A stretch of DNA of 64,000 bases from Pristionchus mayeri. Lineage: Eukaryota; Nematoda; Chromadorea; Rhabditida; Neodiplogasteridae. Where the stretch lies: NCBI GenBank assembly GCA_036245805.1, contig BTRK01000006.1:17640365-17704364 (forward strand), written 5' to 3'. The notes under the pieces were generated by a model. It was not told the origin of the DNA. It did no database searches and was given only the letters and a program-made list of their open reading frames with translations. Shown piece by piece: positions 47,400-58,446 of the stretch (positions within the stretch are counted from its first letter, which is position 1; each line of letters opens with the position of its first letter). The translations under genes and the position numbers were made by a program.

Positions 47400-48627
47400 A
47401 GGTTGAAAGGTTTGGCAGTTGGCAAGGATTTGATCACTTGAATCCTTTGAATCTGGGTGATATTGCACCATTGATTCCGCCGGCCGCGCAACATTCCGTG
47501 ACTTCTCGTCCAAACCTTTCCATTGTTGCTCATAGGAGCTTTTCTCACAGAACACGCCGGGCATCACTTTAAGGAATTCACTACCAAATGTTCTGCACCT
47601 TTCGTGATTTAATAAAACAAAATGCATAAATCCTATGATTGCAGTGAAACGACCGAGAAAGTGAGAGGTGGTGAGTACAGACCAAAATGAAATTAACAAC
47701 AATTCAGAGAATTCAAATCTCTAGAGAGAATTCAAATCTCTAGACTAGACTTTGAATAGTGAAGTAACTTGTTCTAACATTTTATTCGTAACTAGTTATG
47801 AAAACTCATTCGTAACACATCACGAACGAAGTGAGTGGTTGCGAGAGTGGATGTTGAAAATTAATCAAATATGTTTCACTGCACAAAGGCCTCAATGCCT
47901 CAAAAATAAAGTCACATTAACTAGTTACGGTATAAATAAATAACTTGTTACGAAGCCGCATCAATAACTATTGAAAATGAGTGGTTGAAAAATTCGTTCA
48001 TAACTGATCATTTTGTTATTGAACAGTTACTTTTCGAAGTCTACTCTAGATGGCTAAATATTTCTATCAAAATCATCCGGTTATTGCCATCGGCTTAAAT
48101 CAAGCAAGTATTTATAAAATTCACTAAAATAAGGCAAGCTCTTGTTCATCTTCCGTTGGGCCACTATGAATGGTGAATACCTCCCCCTCTTTCTTCTCCG
48201 GTCTGTTTATCGAGCGCAGCGATGAGTGCGGTGCGAATCTCCTTCGCCTGCTCGACAATGATCATTCGTGGAAAAAAACTTCTCCCATTTGACATGTAGC
48301 AGGTTGAATACTGGCAATAATCTAACGCAGTCAAAACAATGGAACATTAACAATCATAAGCCTTCATTTGATTTAAGGTTATTGCCAATTGTCTAGTTTC
48401 AAAGAAGATAGAAAAAATGTGCTCACTGAAGCGTTGCTTCTGGAAGTTATTCGCCAATGAGCCAAAGAGTTGTCTGGCCGCAGCTTCGTCCTGAAAAAAA
48501 TCGACGTGTTCCTCTCTGCCCTCTCCTCCGCATTATGTCTTGCATCAATGGCAGTTGACGTTGACGACGTAGCAGCATGCAACCGTACGATAATCATCGG
48601 CAGCGACAGGAAGAAATGATGTGACAT
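47400..48627 (-). pseudogene. Decayed second copy of the 33.9-35.2 kb helical-family gene
   Basis: ATG at 48627 (MSHHFFLSLPMIIVRLHAAT) is the paralogue of 35173, but the donor after TAID reads GCAAGA with T before it, where 35090 has G|GTAAGA. The next exon, about 48494-48428 (EAAARQLFGSLANNFQ), is intact. The following exon (about 48312-48180) reads FNLLHVKWEKFF and then shifts frame in a run of seven T; the rest of the expected EQAKEIRT sequence continues in another frame. Farther down, remnants include LTTSHFLGRFTAI near 47680 and EQQWKGLDEKSRNVA near 47520. The upstream block at 48740-48830 also matches 35290-35400. Confidence 0.7.
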
Positions 48628-48874
48628 GATCAGAAAGAACGAGAGAATGGACAAACAACAAAACAAGGAAAATGATTGTACAGCATGTGTGTAGTACAAG
48701 AAGATAATAAAAGAATGCCAGAAAACAGTAGCAAATGCATGTTCACTGGTAAGGTGTGTTTATATGAGTGTTGAACGCTGTGTATATTTGAATTGACGAC
48801 GGCCCGACGTAAACTGTTTAATAGAAAGTGGATTGCAATTTCATTCAACTTCCAACTGAAATCTAATTTTGTAG

Positions 48875-49223
48875 GTCGAACACACCCAGCCTCCCGTGCC
48901 CATCCTCGGTGAATTCTCTCATATGGTATGCTCTCACGAATGATTAAACTTTTGTTGTTTAATTTGTTGTGTGTGTATTAAAATATGCGCAATTTCCTCA
49001 TTATTCCCTCTTTCAGTTCAACTTCTATCGTGCGTGGTTCGACGCCCTCTCTCCCTCTGCTCAGTCCTCCCTCTCGTCCCAGTTCGCGTTCTTCGGCAAA
49101 ATGGACGAAATCGAGGCAATGATCAAGGAGTTCGACGTTCTCGTTCTTCATCTCGTCGGAGCGTGCAAGTCGCTCCCTGGCCTCAGCGATTGCGAATTTC
49201 TCAGAAATCTGGTGAAGAACTAA
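48875..49223 (+). pseudogene. Last two exons of a 37.7-40.1 kb-type helical-family gene
   Basis: Exons 48875-48925 (VEHTQPPVPILGEFSHM) and 49017-49223 (RAWFDALSPSAQSSLSSQF .. ACKSLPGLSDCEFLRNLVKN, stop TAA) are nearly identical in protein to the last two exons of 37741-40137. No signal exon or earlier exons precede them; the sequence upstream is the promoter side of the minus-strand copy at 48627. It is a duplicate that lost its 5' part, unless the exons are used by a transcript I cannot see. Confidence 0.8.
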
Positions 49224-50319
49224 TCGAATAGACTCGTTACATCTATAATCTTGAATCGATACATTTTGTATTGAGTGCATCTATTAGGTGCGTCCTCAGG
49301 GTTTCCCGATCGAAAGAGAAGAAAGCCGAATAAAATAAAGAGCAGTTTCATTGCTCGAAGAAGATGGTGTCTAGATAGAAGTAATTTATCCTTTTATGCA
49401 GAACTCCATGACTATCTTTCTTTATATATACCATAAAAATAGTCTGCGAATGAATTGATTCGAAAATGTCAAAAAATGTAATAAGTATATCAATAAGGTA
49501 ACTGATATTTGTCCATTCAATGCACCTTTGGGTCGGAAGTGCAAAGTCATTACTTTATTCTCTTATTTGAAAAATTCATTAATATTATTTGAAAAATTCA
49601 TTAATATGCCGGGCCGAGGTAAGTGAACACTTCTTCCACTGGATTCTTTCTCTCATTCTTTCTCTCATCTTGCAGTTTCTTGAACGATCGAACCGGAATT
49701 TCCCTAATCTTGGCAATGAACTGTCGCGATTCCTCTGTAATTTACATATTTTATCATAAAAACCAATTTGCATACCTCTCGAACTTTCTCGGTCGCTCTC
49801 TATCGAATGTCCTTCTTCTCGTCTTCTTTGCTGGCGTCTTTCCTCTTCACCTACAGAGATAATCTTACTGTGCTCGAGCAATCGAAGGATAAACAGAATA
49901 AAAAATTGAACCTTACCGTACTCCTCTTCATGCCTCTCATCTCCACAATCGCATCCTCCGAAGGGCGAGTGAAGGAAGGGATTGGGGAAGAAGGAGGGAT
50001 GGGGGAATGGAGCGCGGTGACGATGTGGCGAAGGCTCTCAAAGAGCAAACATTAACTTTGCTCAGCTTGTTATCGTGCAAAATATATATTTTTTTTAAAA
50101 ACATGTAATCAGGAAGCATTCAGCAAAACATAGCAGTTCAGTTTGCGATAATTTGTTATATGAACGTACCGTACTCTGCTCCAAAAGATGTCGCAGTGCT
50201 GACCCTCGTGTATACGGGATCGTGCTCGGAGTTATGACGGAGTGAGGCGTACTGCTTGGCAGGAAGGATTACTGATAGCAATTACAGTTAGAAATTGTAT
50301 GTCAAGTTTGAAGAGTCGA
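49224..50319. other. No supported gene
   Basis: A 21-22 bp direct repeat (TTTGAAAAATTCATTAATAT, twice) lies at about 49567-49606. An Arg/Glu-rich open stretch on the minus strand (49585-49881) has no family and biased composition. Confidence 0.4.
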
Positions 50320-50720
50320 AGAAAAATACAGAATTTAACAACATAGAGCAGATGAAACTGACTTATCCCGCTGGAAATGTGTAGGAGAAGAAACGGGAGA
50401 AGGGAACGCATCGAACTAACGACCGAGTCTAATGACACTCGCAGAACGAGTAATGGGCAGCACTTTTTGTCAGTGAGGTCTACGCCTCTCCAATTAGCAT
50501 GCTCTTTCGTTCTGTCTAACATACACAGTGTGTGGTCATTAGCCCTTTTTGCAACTGCGCTCTCGCAGTACTAATACTGGTCTAACCGGCGTATTCAGCA
50601 ACTGCTTTTGAGAAAACGAAAAACATGTAGTAATCTCGAGCTAATATCGTTCTTCCTGGTAGTTTCGAAAACAAGTCCTCGTTGTATTCCACAAAAGAAT
50701 ACCAATGCTTTGGAAACGAG
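50320..50720. repeat. Duplicated noncoding segment, copy 2 (partner 41001-41450)
   Basis: Matches 41.02-41.45 kb in order: GAAACTGACTTATCCCGCTGG, CATCGAACTAACGACCGAG, CTAATACTGGTC. It marks the right end of the duplicated block that also contains 48875-49223. Confidence 0.8.
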
Positions 50721-51039
50721 TTACTATCCATCAGCAATCTCATCTGCAATAAACAGGTTTAGGAAAATGGATGCAAGGGGCATAAGTTGACTGCCTAGTA
50801 ACTGCAGGCAACTGCAAGGGTTCATTGTCCAATAGTGTTTTGATTCGAGAAATGGTCAATGTGCGAACGAGACGAAAAAGAAGCAGCAAAGTGATGGGAT
50901 AAAAAAGAGTAATAGTAACAATATGCATGAATTAATTATGCGATCACAACCCTTGAGGGAAACTCTTCTCACCTAAGTTTCGCCTACCAACCTCGCTACC
51001 CCCATCCTATTGTCTTTCTCGAGGTCTCACCGAGGAATA

Positions 51040-51390
51040 TCCACCACATTCCACTTTAGAATAACTTCGACACCCCTCTGTATAGTACCTAATTGTAAGA
51101 CGCCGCACTACCGAATACAGTCGACGCTTTATTTTAGAGATACTTCAACAGAGCATTTTGTAGTAACTTCGGTACACAACTTACAATAACTTCGACGTCG
51201 CATTATAGAATAAACTCGACGCCTTACTTTAGAATTAATTATAACCTTTGACACTCAATTTTACAAAAGCATCGACACTTAATTTTAGAATAATTTCGAC
51301 CACACACTATAGAATATAGTTGACGTCTTACTTTAGAATTAGTTATATGCATTATTTTGAAAAACCTTGTGCACCCCACTTTGAAGTAAA
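51040..51390. repeat. Degenerate minisatellite with TTTAGAATAA..TCGAC units
   Basis: At least eight spaced variants of TTTTAGAATAAxTTCGACxC follow one another with 20-45 bp periods (51052, 51133, 51186, 51220, 51260, 51280, 51310, 51330 areas). Noncoding. Confidence 0.65.
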
Positions 51391-52192
51391 TTCAAGGCCT
51401 CTTTGTAGGTCTCACAACATTATGTCAGCATTATGCTCACAAATAATCAAAGAATGCGCTCACTTGGGGATAGTAGGATGTGACCCCAAAACTTTGGACG
51501 ATCTGGTGCACAGTTCGAGAAACAATGTCAGTCTTTTCATCACTGTCCTTCGACATGCTGTGGGAGAGAACGAAGGGTGAAGAGAGAAGTGACAGTGGTA
51601 GGGTTGGATTATCAATCAAGATTTGCGAGATCTTGACATGTTGAAACTCACTTATCTCAACTTATCAAGAAAAGCGTATCAATTCCGTGATTTTAAGACC
51701 TTGAAATAGATGCAAAATTGACCGGTCTCGTTTTTATGAAGGAAATTCAAATATGGAAAAAAATAATAATAGTTTCTATGCAAGATGTCGAATGTTTTTC
51801 AAGATGTTTTCAAGAAAAACAATTTTCAATATCTGGGTATTGGTTTGCATTAAATAATTGTGCGTCAAGATCATTCCGCGCCGAATCATCTTGAAATGCG
51901 TGCGTGGTCTTGACAAGCCAAGCCTAGACAGTGGTATCGTTTTTCGAACTCTAGACTGATGCAGAAAGAGAAAGAAAGTGACGATGAGAAATGAGGGGAG
52001 TCCTTTTTGCCGCACTACTCGCCTCCCTAATTTAGATCTTGTTCGGGAAAGCGATTTCTAAGGAAACAAATCTCTCCCAATCACGCTAGGTTCTTTTTTA
52101 CAACGGTCTAATGTTTTACAAAGGATTAGAGGGCTATATTAGACCAAGACGAACGGCTTTGCCACCACTAATCTCGTGAACGATCTGCTCGG
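51391..52192. other. No gene seen
   Basis: Upstream of the secreted-protein gene at 52193. An open stretch at 51320-51580 shows no family match. Confidence 0.35.
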
Positions 52193-52795
52193 ATGATCGA
52201 TTCGTTGCTGATGGTCTTCATTTCCGCTCAATTAGCATCGGCATGTATCCCCGTCAGACCAGGTCAGAAACTACCCTAATGAAACGCCAAATTTCTAAGA
52301 TTAAAAATTGGGTTGGTTACCTACTCCACTAGCTACTTTCCCTTTCATTCTAACTTTGACTAGCCAGTGTCTTTATCAGAGTACATTGTAACCGACAATT
52401 GGTGATGATCTGCCGTGCCCTTCCGATCCGACTACTGGCTCTGCGTGCGGCTACACGGCGTCCAAACCTATGAAGACTACTGACAAGGGTGACATTGTGA
52501 GTCTGCCCACTTTCTTTAGAGTTAATACTATTCATCATAGATTTTCATGTGCAATGCACCGATGCGATTAGTGGCTGTCGATGGAACTATGATTACGGAG
52601 CTCCCGGACGGCGCAAAAGTCGTCTGCTGGTAATGCGCTTTATGTTTTATACCATTAAACAATCTTGTCATAATGCGTCCTCTCTCGGAAAATTGTTCCA
52701 CCGTATCTAGATGCTATTACAGGACGAACTCCGGTATGTACGTGCTCATAGACCCAACTAACAATAAGATGACACCGATTGGAAAGGAGAAGTAA
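52193..52795 (+). CDS. Small secreted Cys-containing protein, C6/DUF281-like
   Basis: ATG at 52193 opens a signal peptide (MIDSLLMVFISAQLASACIP), donor GTCAG at 52263. Next comes a piece with DDLPCPSDPTTGSACGYTAS before a donor near 52498; its acceptor is unclear because the phase from exon 1 meets a stop just upstream of GDDLP. Then about 52540-52630 (IFMCNAPMRLVAVDGTM .. GAKVVCW) and about 52724-52795 (NSGMYVLIDPTNNKMTPIGK, stop TAA). The spacing CNAP..G..V.CW resembles the nematode-specific C6/DUF281 domain; that call is tentative. A related module is at 56252-56956. A mariner begins 31 bp after the stop. Confidence 0.55.
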
Positions 52796-52825
52796 GCATG
52801 CGCCGGTGAGTACATTATTAAAATA

Positions 52826-54073
52826 TTAGGTTGTAGGGAAAGTCTTTGTCACTTTTTCAAAACTTTATTTCTTGGGGAAAGGAAAATCATGAGTTCAATT
52901 ATACTTGTCCTCATTAGTGACAATATGCGCCCAACGCACCTGCAATGTATGGATCCCCTCCCTTTAGAACCCGCCTGGGTGCGAATGAAAGTATTGCTCG
53001 AGTTCAACCTCGAGACTTTCACGTGAATTTAAGGCCCTACCTCGAACGGCATGGGCCAGATCTGCGAAAAGCCACTAATCGGAAGGGGCCCAGTCAGGAG
53101 AATACGGGGGGTGAGGGGGAGCCATCCGTCCATATCAAGCCAGTTCTTGCTTGACTTGATTGAAGACCTAAGGACGGGGGTCATTTTGATGATTATACAC
53201 TTTCTTGTCCTTCAGCATTGAACGATCGACTTCCAACTTCAAATTCTGTAGTTGTGTAATGTACTTGGTCCCGGTGATCAACATGCCCCGGGGAGGAGCT
53301 CCGAGTAGATCACGCCATCCACTCCCCACCAAATTGACAGCTTGTTTTTCTTGGGCTTCAGGTAAAATTTGGAGACACCCTGTGGAGGCTCTCCTTCTCC
53401 AACCCGCTTGGTTCTCATGTGGTTGTTATCGTAGAGGACCCACTTCTCATTCCCCGTTATGAGCCGTTCCAGCCATCGATCCCCACCTCGGAGAATGAGG
53501 AGAGTATTGGAATCATCGACTCGACGGTCATGGCTGGCTTGGATCAGATCATGGGATTTGAATCGACCGATTATTTTCCTCATTCCAAGATATCTCAAGC
53601 CTTCTCTGACAGTGCGATGGTGGACTCTAAGTGCAGTAGTCATTTCACGGGCACTTTTTAATGGGTTCATTTAAGGAGCTTTCTACCAAGTTTCAAAATG
53701 CAACTAACGCGGTCTCCCAGACCGACCCCATTCTTTGAGGAAAAAGTTGCCTTCTTCGAGGATCTGGACACAATTCCTGAAGGTGTTGTAGAGGGGGCAT
53801 GTGTGTCATAAACATTCTTCAGTAGGGTCTCCGAATCCTTCATCGTGGTGTAGAATAGAGAGAGGTGAATCAAAACATGTCGGAAGTGGGTGGTACCAGG
53901 AACATAAATCGTTGATCTACTAGAGCTTGACTAAAGGAAAGGCAATGGGGAGTTGTTTACTATAAATGTCCATCACTGGTTGTTATTCACTAGGAATATG
54001 GGAAAAGCAAAGTGCCTTTGTGGCTAGCAGTGTAAAAACAAAAGCAGTGACAAAGACTTTCCCTACAACCTGA
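52826..54073. mobile_element. Mariner-like element, 1248 bp
   Basis: TTAGGTTGTAGGGAAAGTC at 52826 is mirrored by the complement of TCAGGTTGTAGGGAAAGTC ending at 54073, with TA on both sides. It has full mariner length and a decayed transposase on the minus strand. Confidence 0.92.
53278..53873 (-). pseudogene. Mariner-type transposase, decayed
   Basis: Minus-strand pieces: an N-terminal part (53873-53667), a middle part 53670-53278 with TTALRVHHRTVREGLRYLGM (second helix-turn-helix), GNEKWVLYDNN and KLSIWWGVDGVIYSELLPG, and beyond it a PHPPYSPDWAP-like third motif near 53090. The first catalytic Asp of the DEKW motif is Asn here. Frame breaks separate the parts. Confidence 0.8.
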
Positions 54074-54417
54074 TATTAGCAAAAAAATATTGCAAAACGC
54101 TTTATGAGCTGACAATTATGAAAACATCATTACTAAATGATCTTCAGACTCGCCTTCTGGTGGCTCTTGTAAACCTCTGGGAAGCAGTTGTGATACGAAC
54201 GATGTAAACTGCGGGAATGCGACTATGGGGTGAGTGAAAGTAATCAATAATGTTATTGGCGAGGCAGAAGGTAAAGTGTGCGAGTATGGGGGAGAGGGAG
54301 AAGGCATGTTGGAGGTAAAGGAAGGAGATGAGAAACGATTACAGGAACAACACAGTAAAGTGCAGTGGAAAGAGTGGCGAAATCGCCCAATTGCACGATG
54401 GAAAGGGCTAGTTTGTT

Positions 54418-56204
54418 TCTTATGAGAGACATCACGAGATCTCTGCGGCGGAAAACACAAAATCAGCCCATACAGATCTAAATAAGAAGTAAGGTATTTC
54501 AAATGATGCTCTTTAAAACTGCGTTGTCAGAATTTTGATAACTGTCTTCATCTTCGAGATTAAGAAGGCCAAACATGGGACATTCACTTTTTAGGGGTCA
54601 AATCGAGCCCACTTAAACGACCATAAGTTCGTTTAAAATGAAGATAGAAATTCGTTTTTTGCTCAGAAAGAAAGCTGAAAACATTCTCTACAACTTTTAT
54701 GTTGAAAATTTCATTCCCTATGTACTTCCAAGTGCGGGGTGGTCGGGTGGACCAAAAATGACCGAATTCTGGAAATCGGAAAAAGTACCAGGCATTATTA
54801 TGAGCCATTGATAGCCAATATGAGTGACTAACTTTACGCCAAAAATTAGTCAAATTAAACTATGTGAACAAAAACGGCGTAACTTTTCGTCAGGCGGCTT
54901 CTAAATGAGTATCAGACCCAAACACTCCCTTAGCTCAAACTGACAGCTATTAGCCTCAAATAGGTCCAAAATCATCAAGAATAACGTTTAGAATTGTTTC
55001 CGACCTCAATACAGTACTCCCATTGTGTAAAAATTACGACCTGATCTGAAAAATGAAATTCGATTTTCATACCCTTATCAAACTGTGAGCTTGGCCCATA
55101 TGTGCTAAATCACTTTCAAATAACTTATAAATGTCCCTCTACACTATTCCAAGAGAGGGTCCACCTATAACTACGAAATTTCATCTGAGGGAGACAAGGA
55201 AAAGCGCGAAACTGTACTTTAGGTCAACATAGTCTTAAAGATCCGGCTCATAGAAAGAAATGTAGAGCACGATGAGCTAAACATTTCATGTGATGAAAGT
55301 GTGTCTCTATCTTTTCATTGAAGCACGCTAGAGAGCCTAGAAGTTGGTCAGAAACCGAAAAGAAATTACCGAGAGTGCGCGCTCTAACCGTTTGACGCTC
55401 TCGCCGCCTGACCTCCCTCTCCCTCCCCTCCCCTTACCGCTCTCTCGAGCTATGAGCCGGATCTCTAGGACTATGTTGACCTAAAGTACAGTTTCGCGCT
55501 TTTCCTTGTCTCCCTCAGATGAAATTTCGTATTTATAGGTGGACCCTCTCTTGGAATAGTGTAGAGGGACATTTATAAGTTATGTGAAAGTGATTTAGCA
55601 CATATTGGCCACAGGTTGATAAGGGTATGAAAATCGAATTTCATTTTTCAGATCAGGTCGTAATTTTTAGCCAATGGGAGTACTGTATTGAGGTCGGAAA
55701 CAATTCTAAATGTTATTCTGGATGATTTTGGACCTATTTGAGGCTAATAGCTGTCAGATAGAGCTAAGGGAGTGTTTGGGTCTGATACTCATTTAGACGC
55801 CGCCTGACGAAAAGTTACGCCGTTTTTGTTCACATAGTTTAATTTGACTAATTTTTGGCGTCAAGTTAGTTACTCGCAGTGTCTATCAATCGCGCATAAT
55901 AATGCCTGGTACTTTTTCCGATTTCCAGAATTCGGTCATTTTTGGTCCACCCGACCACCCCGCACTAGGAAGTACACAGGGCATGAAATTTTTAACATAT
56001 TTAGACCCATAAAAAATGAGTCCCATGTTTGGCCTTCTGAATCTCGAAGATGACGACAATTATCAAAATTCTGACAACGCAGTTTGAAAGAGCATCATTT
56101 GAAATACATTACTTCGCGTTTAGATCAGGATTGCATGACTTTCCGTTTTACCGCCGCTGACCCCCCTCAAATGGGTGATTTTCTCGTGATGTCTCTCTTA
56201 TAAG
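54418..56204. mobile_element. Foldback element, 1.8 kb
   Basis: TCTTATGAGAGACATCACGAG at 54418 is mirrored at 56183-56204. Arms of about 800 bp share AAATGATGCTCTTT, CCGAATTCTGG, GGCGTAACTTTTCG and GGTCGTAATTTTTA-type blocks with a few indels. The centre (about 55250-55450) is unpaired and has a C/T-rich stretch. No coding content. It stands where the first exons of the gene at 56252 should be. Confidence 0.85.
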
Positions 56205-56251
56205 ACTATTTTCGAAAGTTGTTTATGTTAATCAAAAAATGATTGTCTCAG

Positions 56252-56956
56252 GAAACCTGATAAGCTACGGTTTCGGCAGCGTGGAAGCGGTCGTGAAGTG
56301 CAGAATAGATAAGTGAGTTTGGTTCACTTATCAGCTTCAAATCGTGTGAATTATAGGAAAACAAAAGCAAGCATTAGAAAAGCCGTTGAAAAGAATAAAT
56401 TCAAATAATATTAAAAATGTATCCATTTCCAGATGGTACGTGAGCACGCTCGAAGGGAAAGAACTCGAGGTGGATAAAGTCGTCTGTTATCACCTCGATC
56501 TACCTTCCATCATTAACGTCAAGGCCTTAGAGACTCCTCGAACGACGCCTTTCGATCTTGCCTCGGTACGTCAATAATCAACGTTACTTCTTCTGATGAA
56601 GGTAAGATTGATAGCGTCTTTATAAATAGCGATCTTGCATGGTTTGGAGAAGGAGTGATAGGGCATTGCAAAAGAGACGAAACAGCATTTGAGTGTTCTA
56701 GAACCGATGTCACGGTGTTCATTCATGAGATATTGCGCAACTCAAGTATTTACAAATCTTGAACAGTTACCCGAATTCCCCACTTCAGCTTCTTGCATGA
56801 CACGCCTTGTCTGATTCATCCATTCAGCTCTTTGACGCTTCTCGAGTATCGGAAGCAATTAACTGGGCCGCCTCAGTTTTCACCTCCGATCCTAAAGCTG
56901 TCAACACGAAGGAGGTTCAGGATGCACTTGCAAACCTGGACAAGGCAATCGCCTAA
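56252..56956 (+). CDS. C6/DUF281-like secreted protein, 5' exons missing
   Basis: Exons 56252-56312 (NLISYGFGSVEAVVKCRID), 56433-56565 (WYVSTLEGKELEVDKVVCYH then LDLPSIINVKALETPRT) and 56828-56956 (LFDASRVSEAINWAAS, ends NLDKAIA, stop TAA) join in phase. The VKC..WYVS..G..V..VVCYH pattern parallels FMCN..G..VVCW of 52193-52795, so the two are tandem relatives. No signal exon is visible; the foldback ends 48 bp before the first exon. Either the first exon lies left of the foldback (54.1-54.4 kb, none recognised) or the gene is 5'-truncated. Role unknown. Confidence 0.55.
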
Positions 56957-57539
56957 ACTATTCAATTTCAATTTCTCACAAAAAAAATTTAAAATGCTTA
57001 TACTATGCAAAGGTTCTCGTTAACCATCATGATCAGTTTTTCGGTCCCTGTTCTCTTCCTTTACGTGTTAGTCATAGGACGAGCCACTCTCTTTTCTATT
57101 GTACACACCTGCAAGATCGATTCTCTTCAATCGATTCTTCCTTTCTTACGCTATGCCTTCTTTCTCTTCAATATCTTATATTGCTATTTCCCCACTGTTT
57201 TCTCTCACTTGTCTATGCCATGTCCCCGTTTCTCCACTCTTATTTTTTTCTCTATTCCATTGTGAAACAGTCCTCGTTTGATTTCGTACTCTGTCTCTGT
57301 TCCTTTCGTCCTTTCTTTCTTAGCTCTACTCTACACTTCAGAAAAAAAAGTATGGGAATTATTTAATTATAGCCATCCGTGGACCTCTGTACAGTATTTT
57401 CTCGTGGAGGGTCTCTTAGAGGTGTCACTTTCTTCAAAATTGAAATTTATTTTAAAATAACAAGGTGAACATGGCGTAAACTGTGAAGAAGCGTAAGAAA
57501 GGAATCATTTAGGAATTAGTTTATAAAGGCAATTGTTCA
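56957..57539. other. C/T-rich noncoding stretch
   Basis: TTTCTTTCTC-type pyrimidine-rich sequence between convergent genes produces several spurious open stretches on the plus strand (57005-57460). No gene. Confidence 0.5.
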
Positions 57540-58446
57540 CTAAAAGTATTGCTTCAATTCGAGTCCTCTGAGCACTTTCGCAGTTGCTTTCATGTCTTTG
57601 AGCTTTCCAAAGAACGGAAATTGCTTGAGCAGATCCACTTTAGCGGATTTGGAGAGCTTGTTGAATTTAGAATCGATTTTCTCACTCTGCAAAACATAAA
57701 TCATTAATTAGTACAATTGGACAAGAGACTAAAATTTACAATTTTCTCGGCATTCTGAATGATTCTGTCTAGGGTGCGGAAAGACCTGGCGTATCTCACA
57801 GTCTGCAGAGAAAAAATGATCATACTCATCAATTACTTAGATCAAACTGCATTTTTTTCTAATATTTACTGACCTGTGACACGAAAAGTTTGCTTTCCTT
57901 GCCAAGAGCATCGAATTTATGCTTCCAGAATTGTGCTAACTCCTTCGAAACAGGGAATTGAGAATTCCGGAATTGATTTACCTTGAAGAAGTTATCCTAC
58001 AGAACAATTTCTTTCTCCAGTTTTCACTTTTTTAATACCTCGAAAGTGGCGTTATTCACAACAGCCGTGTTCCCTTTCTTCAATGTTGGCTTGAGCTCTC
58101 CATTAGTCGAATTGAGCAGCTCATTGAGGATTTCTTTCTGTCGATCCAACTCCTCCTTCAGTCCTTGCAACTCGAGATCGTTGAGAAGACCAGGGAAGAG
58201 TTCGATGAATTTGGCGTATATCAGGTCGAAAACTGAAACGTTGAATGTTGAATTACGGACATTGTGTAGTCTGTGAAATTTAAAAGTAATATACGAAAGT
58301 TCGAAATGCTCACTTCCATCCACATCCTTCGATTTTGCTTTCGCAACGAGATCTTCTCCAAATTTCTTCGCAACAATTTCAGGATCGTTTGCTGCCGAAT
58401 GGATTAGAGCAGCTCCAGCGAGGAAAAACAAAATGATGCGACTCAT
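57540..58446 (-). CDS. Helical-family secreted protein, QYF-ending branch
   Basis: ATG at 58446 opens a signal peptide (MSRIILFFLAGAALIHSAAN) and PEIVAKKFGEDLVAKAK. Exons: 58446-58314, 58232-58039 (FDLIYAKFIELFPGLLNDLE), 57996-57874 (ELAQFWKHKFDALGKESKLF), 57802-57741 (TVRYARSFRTLDRIIQ) and 57687-57540 (FNKLSKSAKVDLLKQFPFFG .. LELKQYF, stop TAG). About 195 residues, helical, no Cys pair at the end. The FDLIYAKF..LFPG block and the 'FDxLxxxxKxxLxxQFPFFGKL' block tie it to the other copies here. The third exon contains an internal AAG|GTAAAT, which could be an additional intron. Confidence 0.75.

Noticed and set aside
49585..49881. Arg-rich protein on the minus strand
   Set aside because: Biased composition, no splice context and no similarity to neighbours.
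51040..51390. Telomeric or subtelomeric repeat
   Set aside because: The unit is not TTAGGC, the nematode telomere repeat.
56957..57460. Several overlapping plus-strand open stretches rich in Phe, Ser and Leu
   Set aside because: They come from a pyrimidine-rich noncoding tract.
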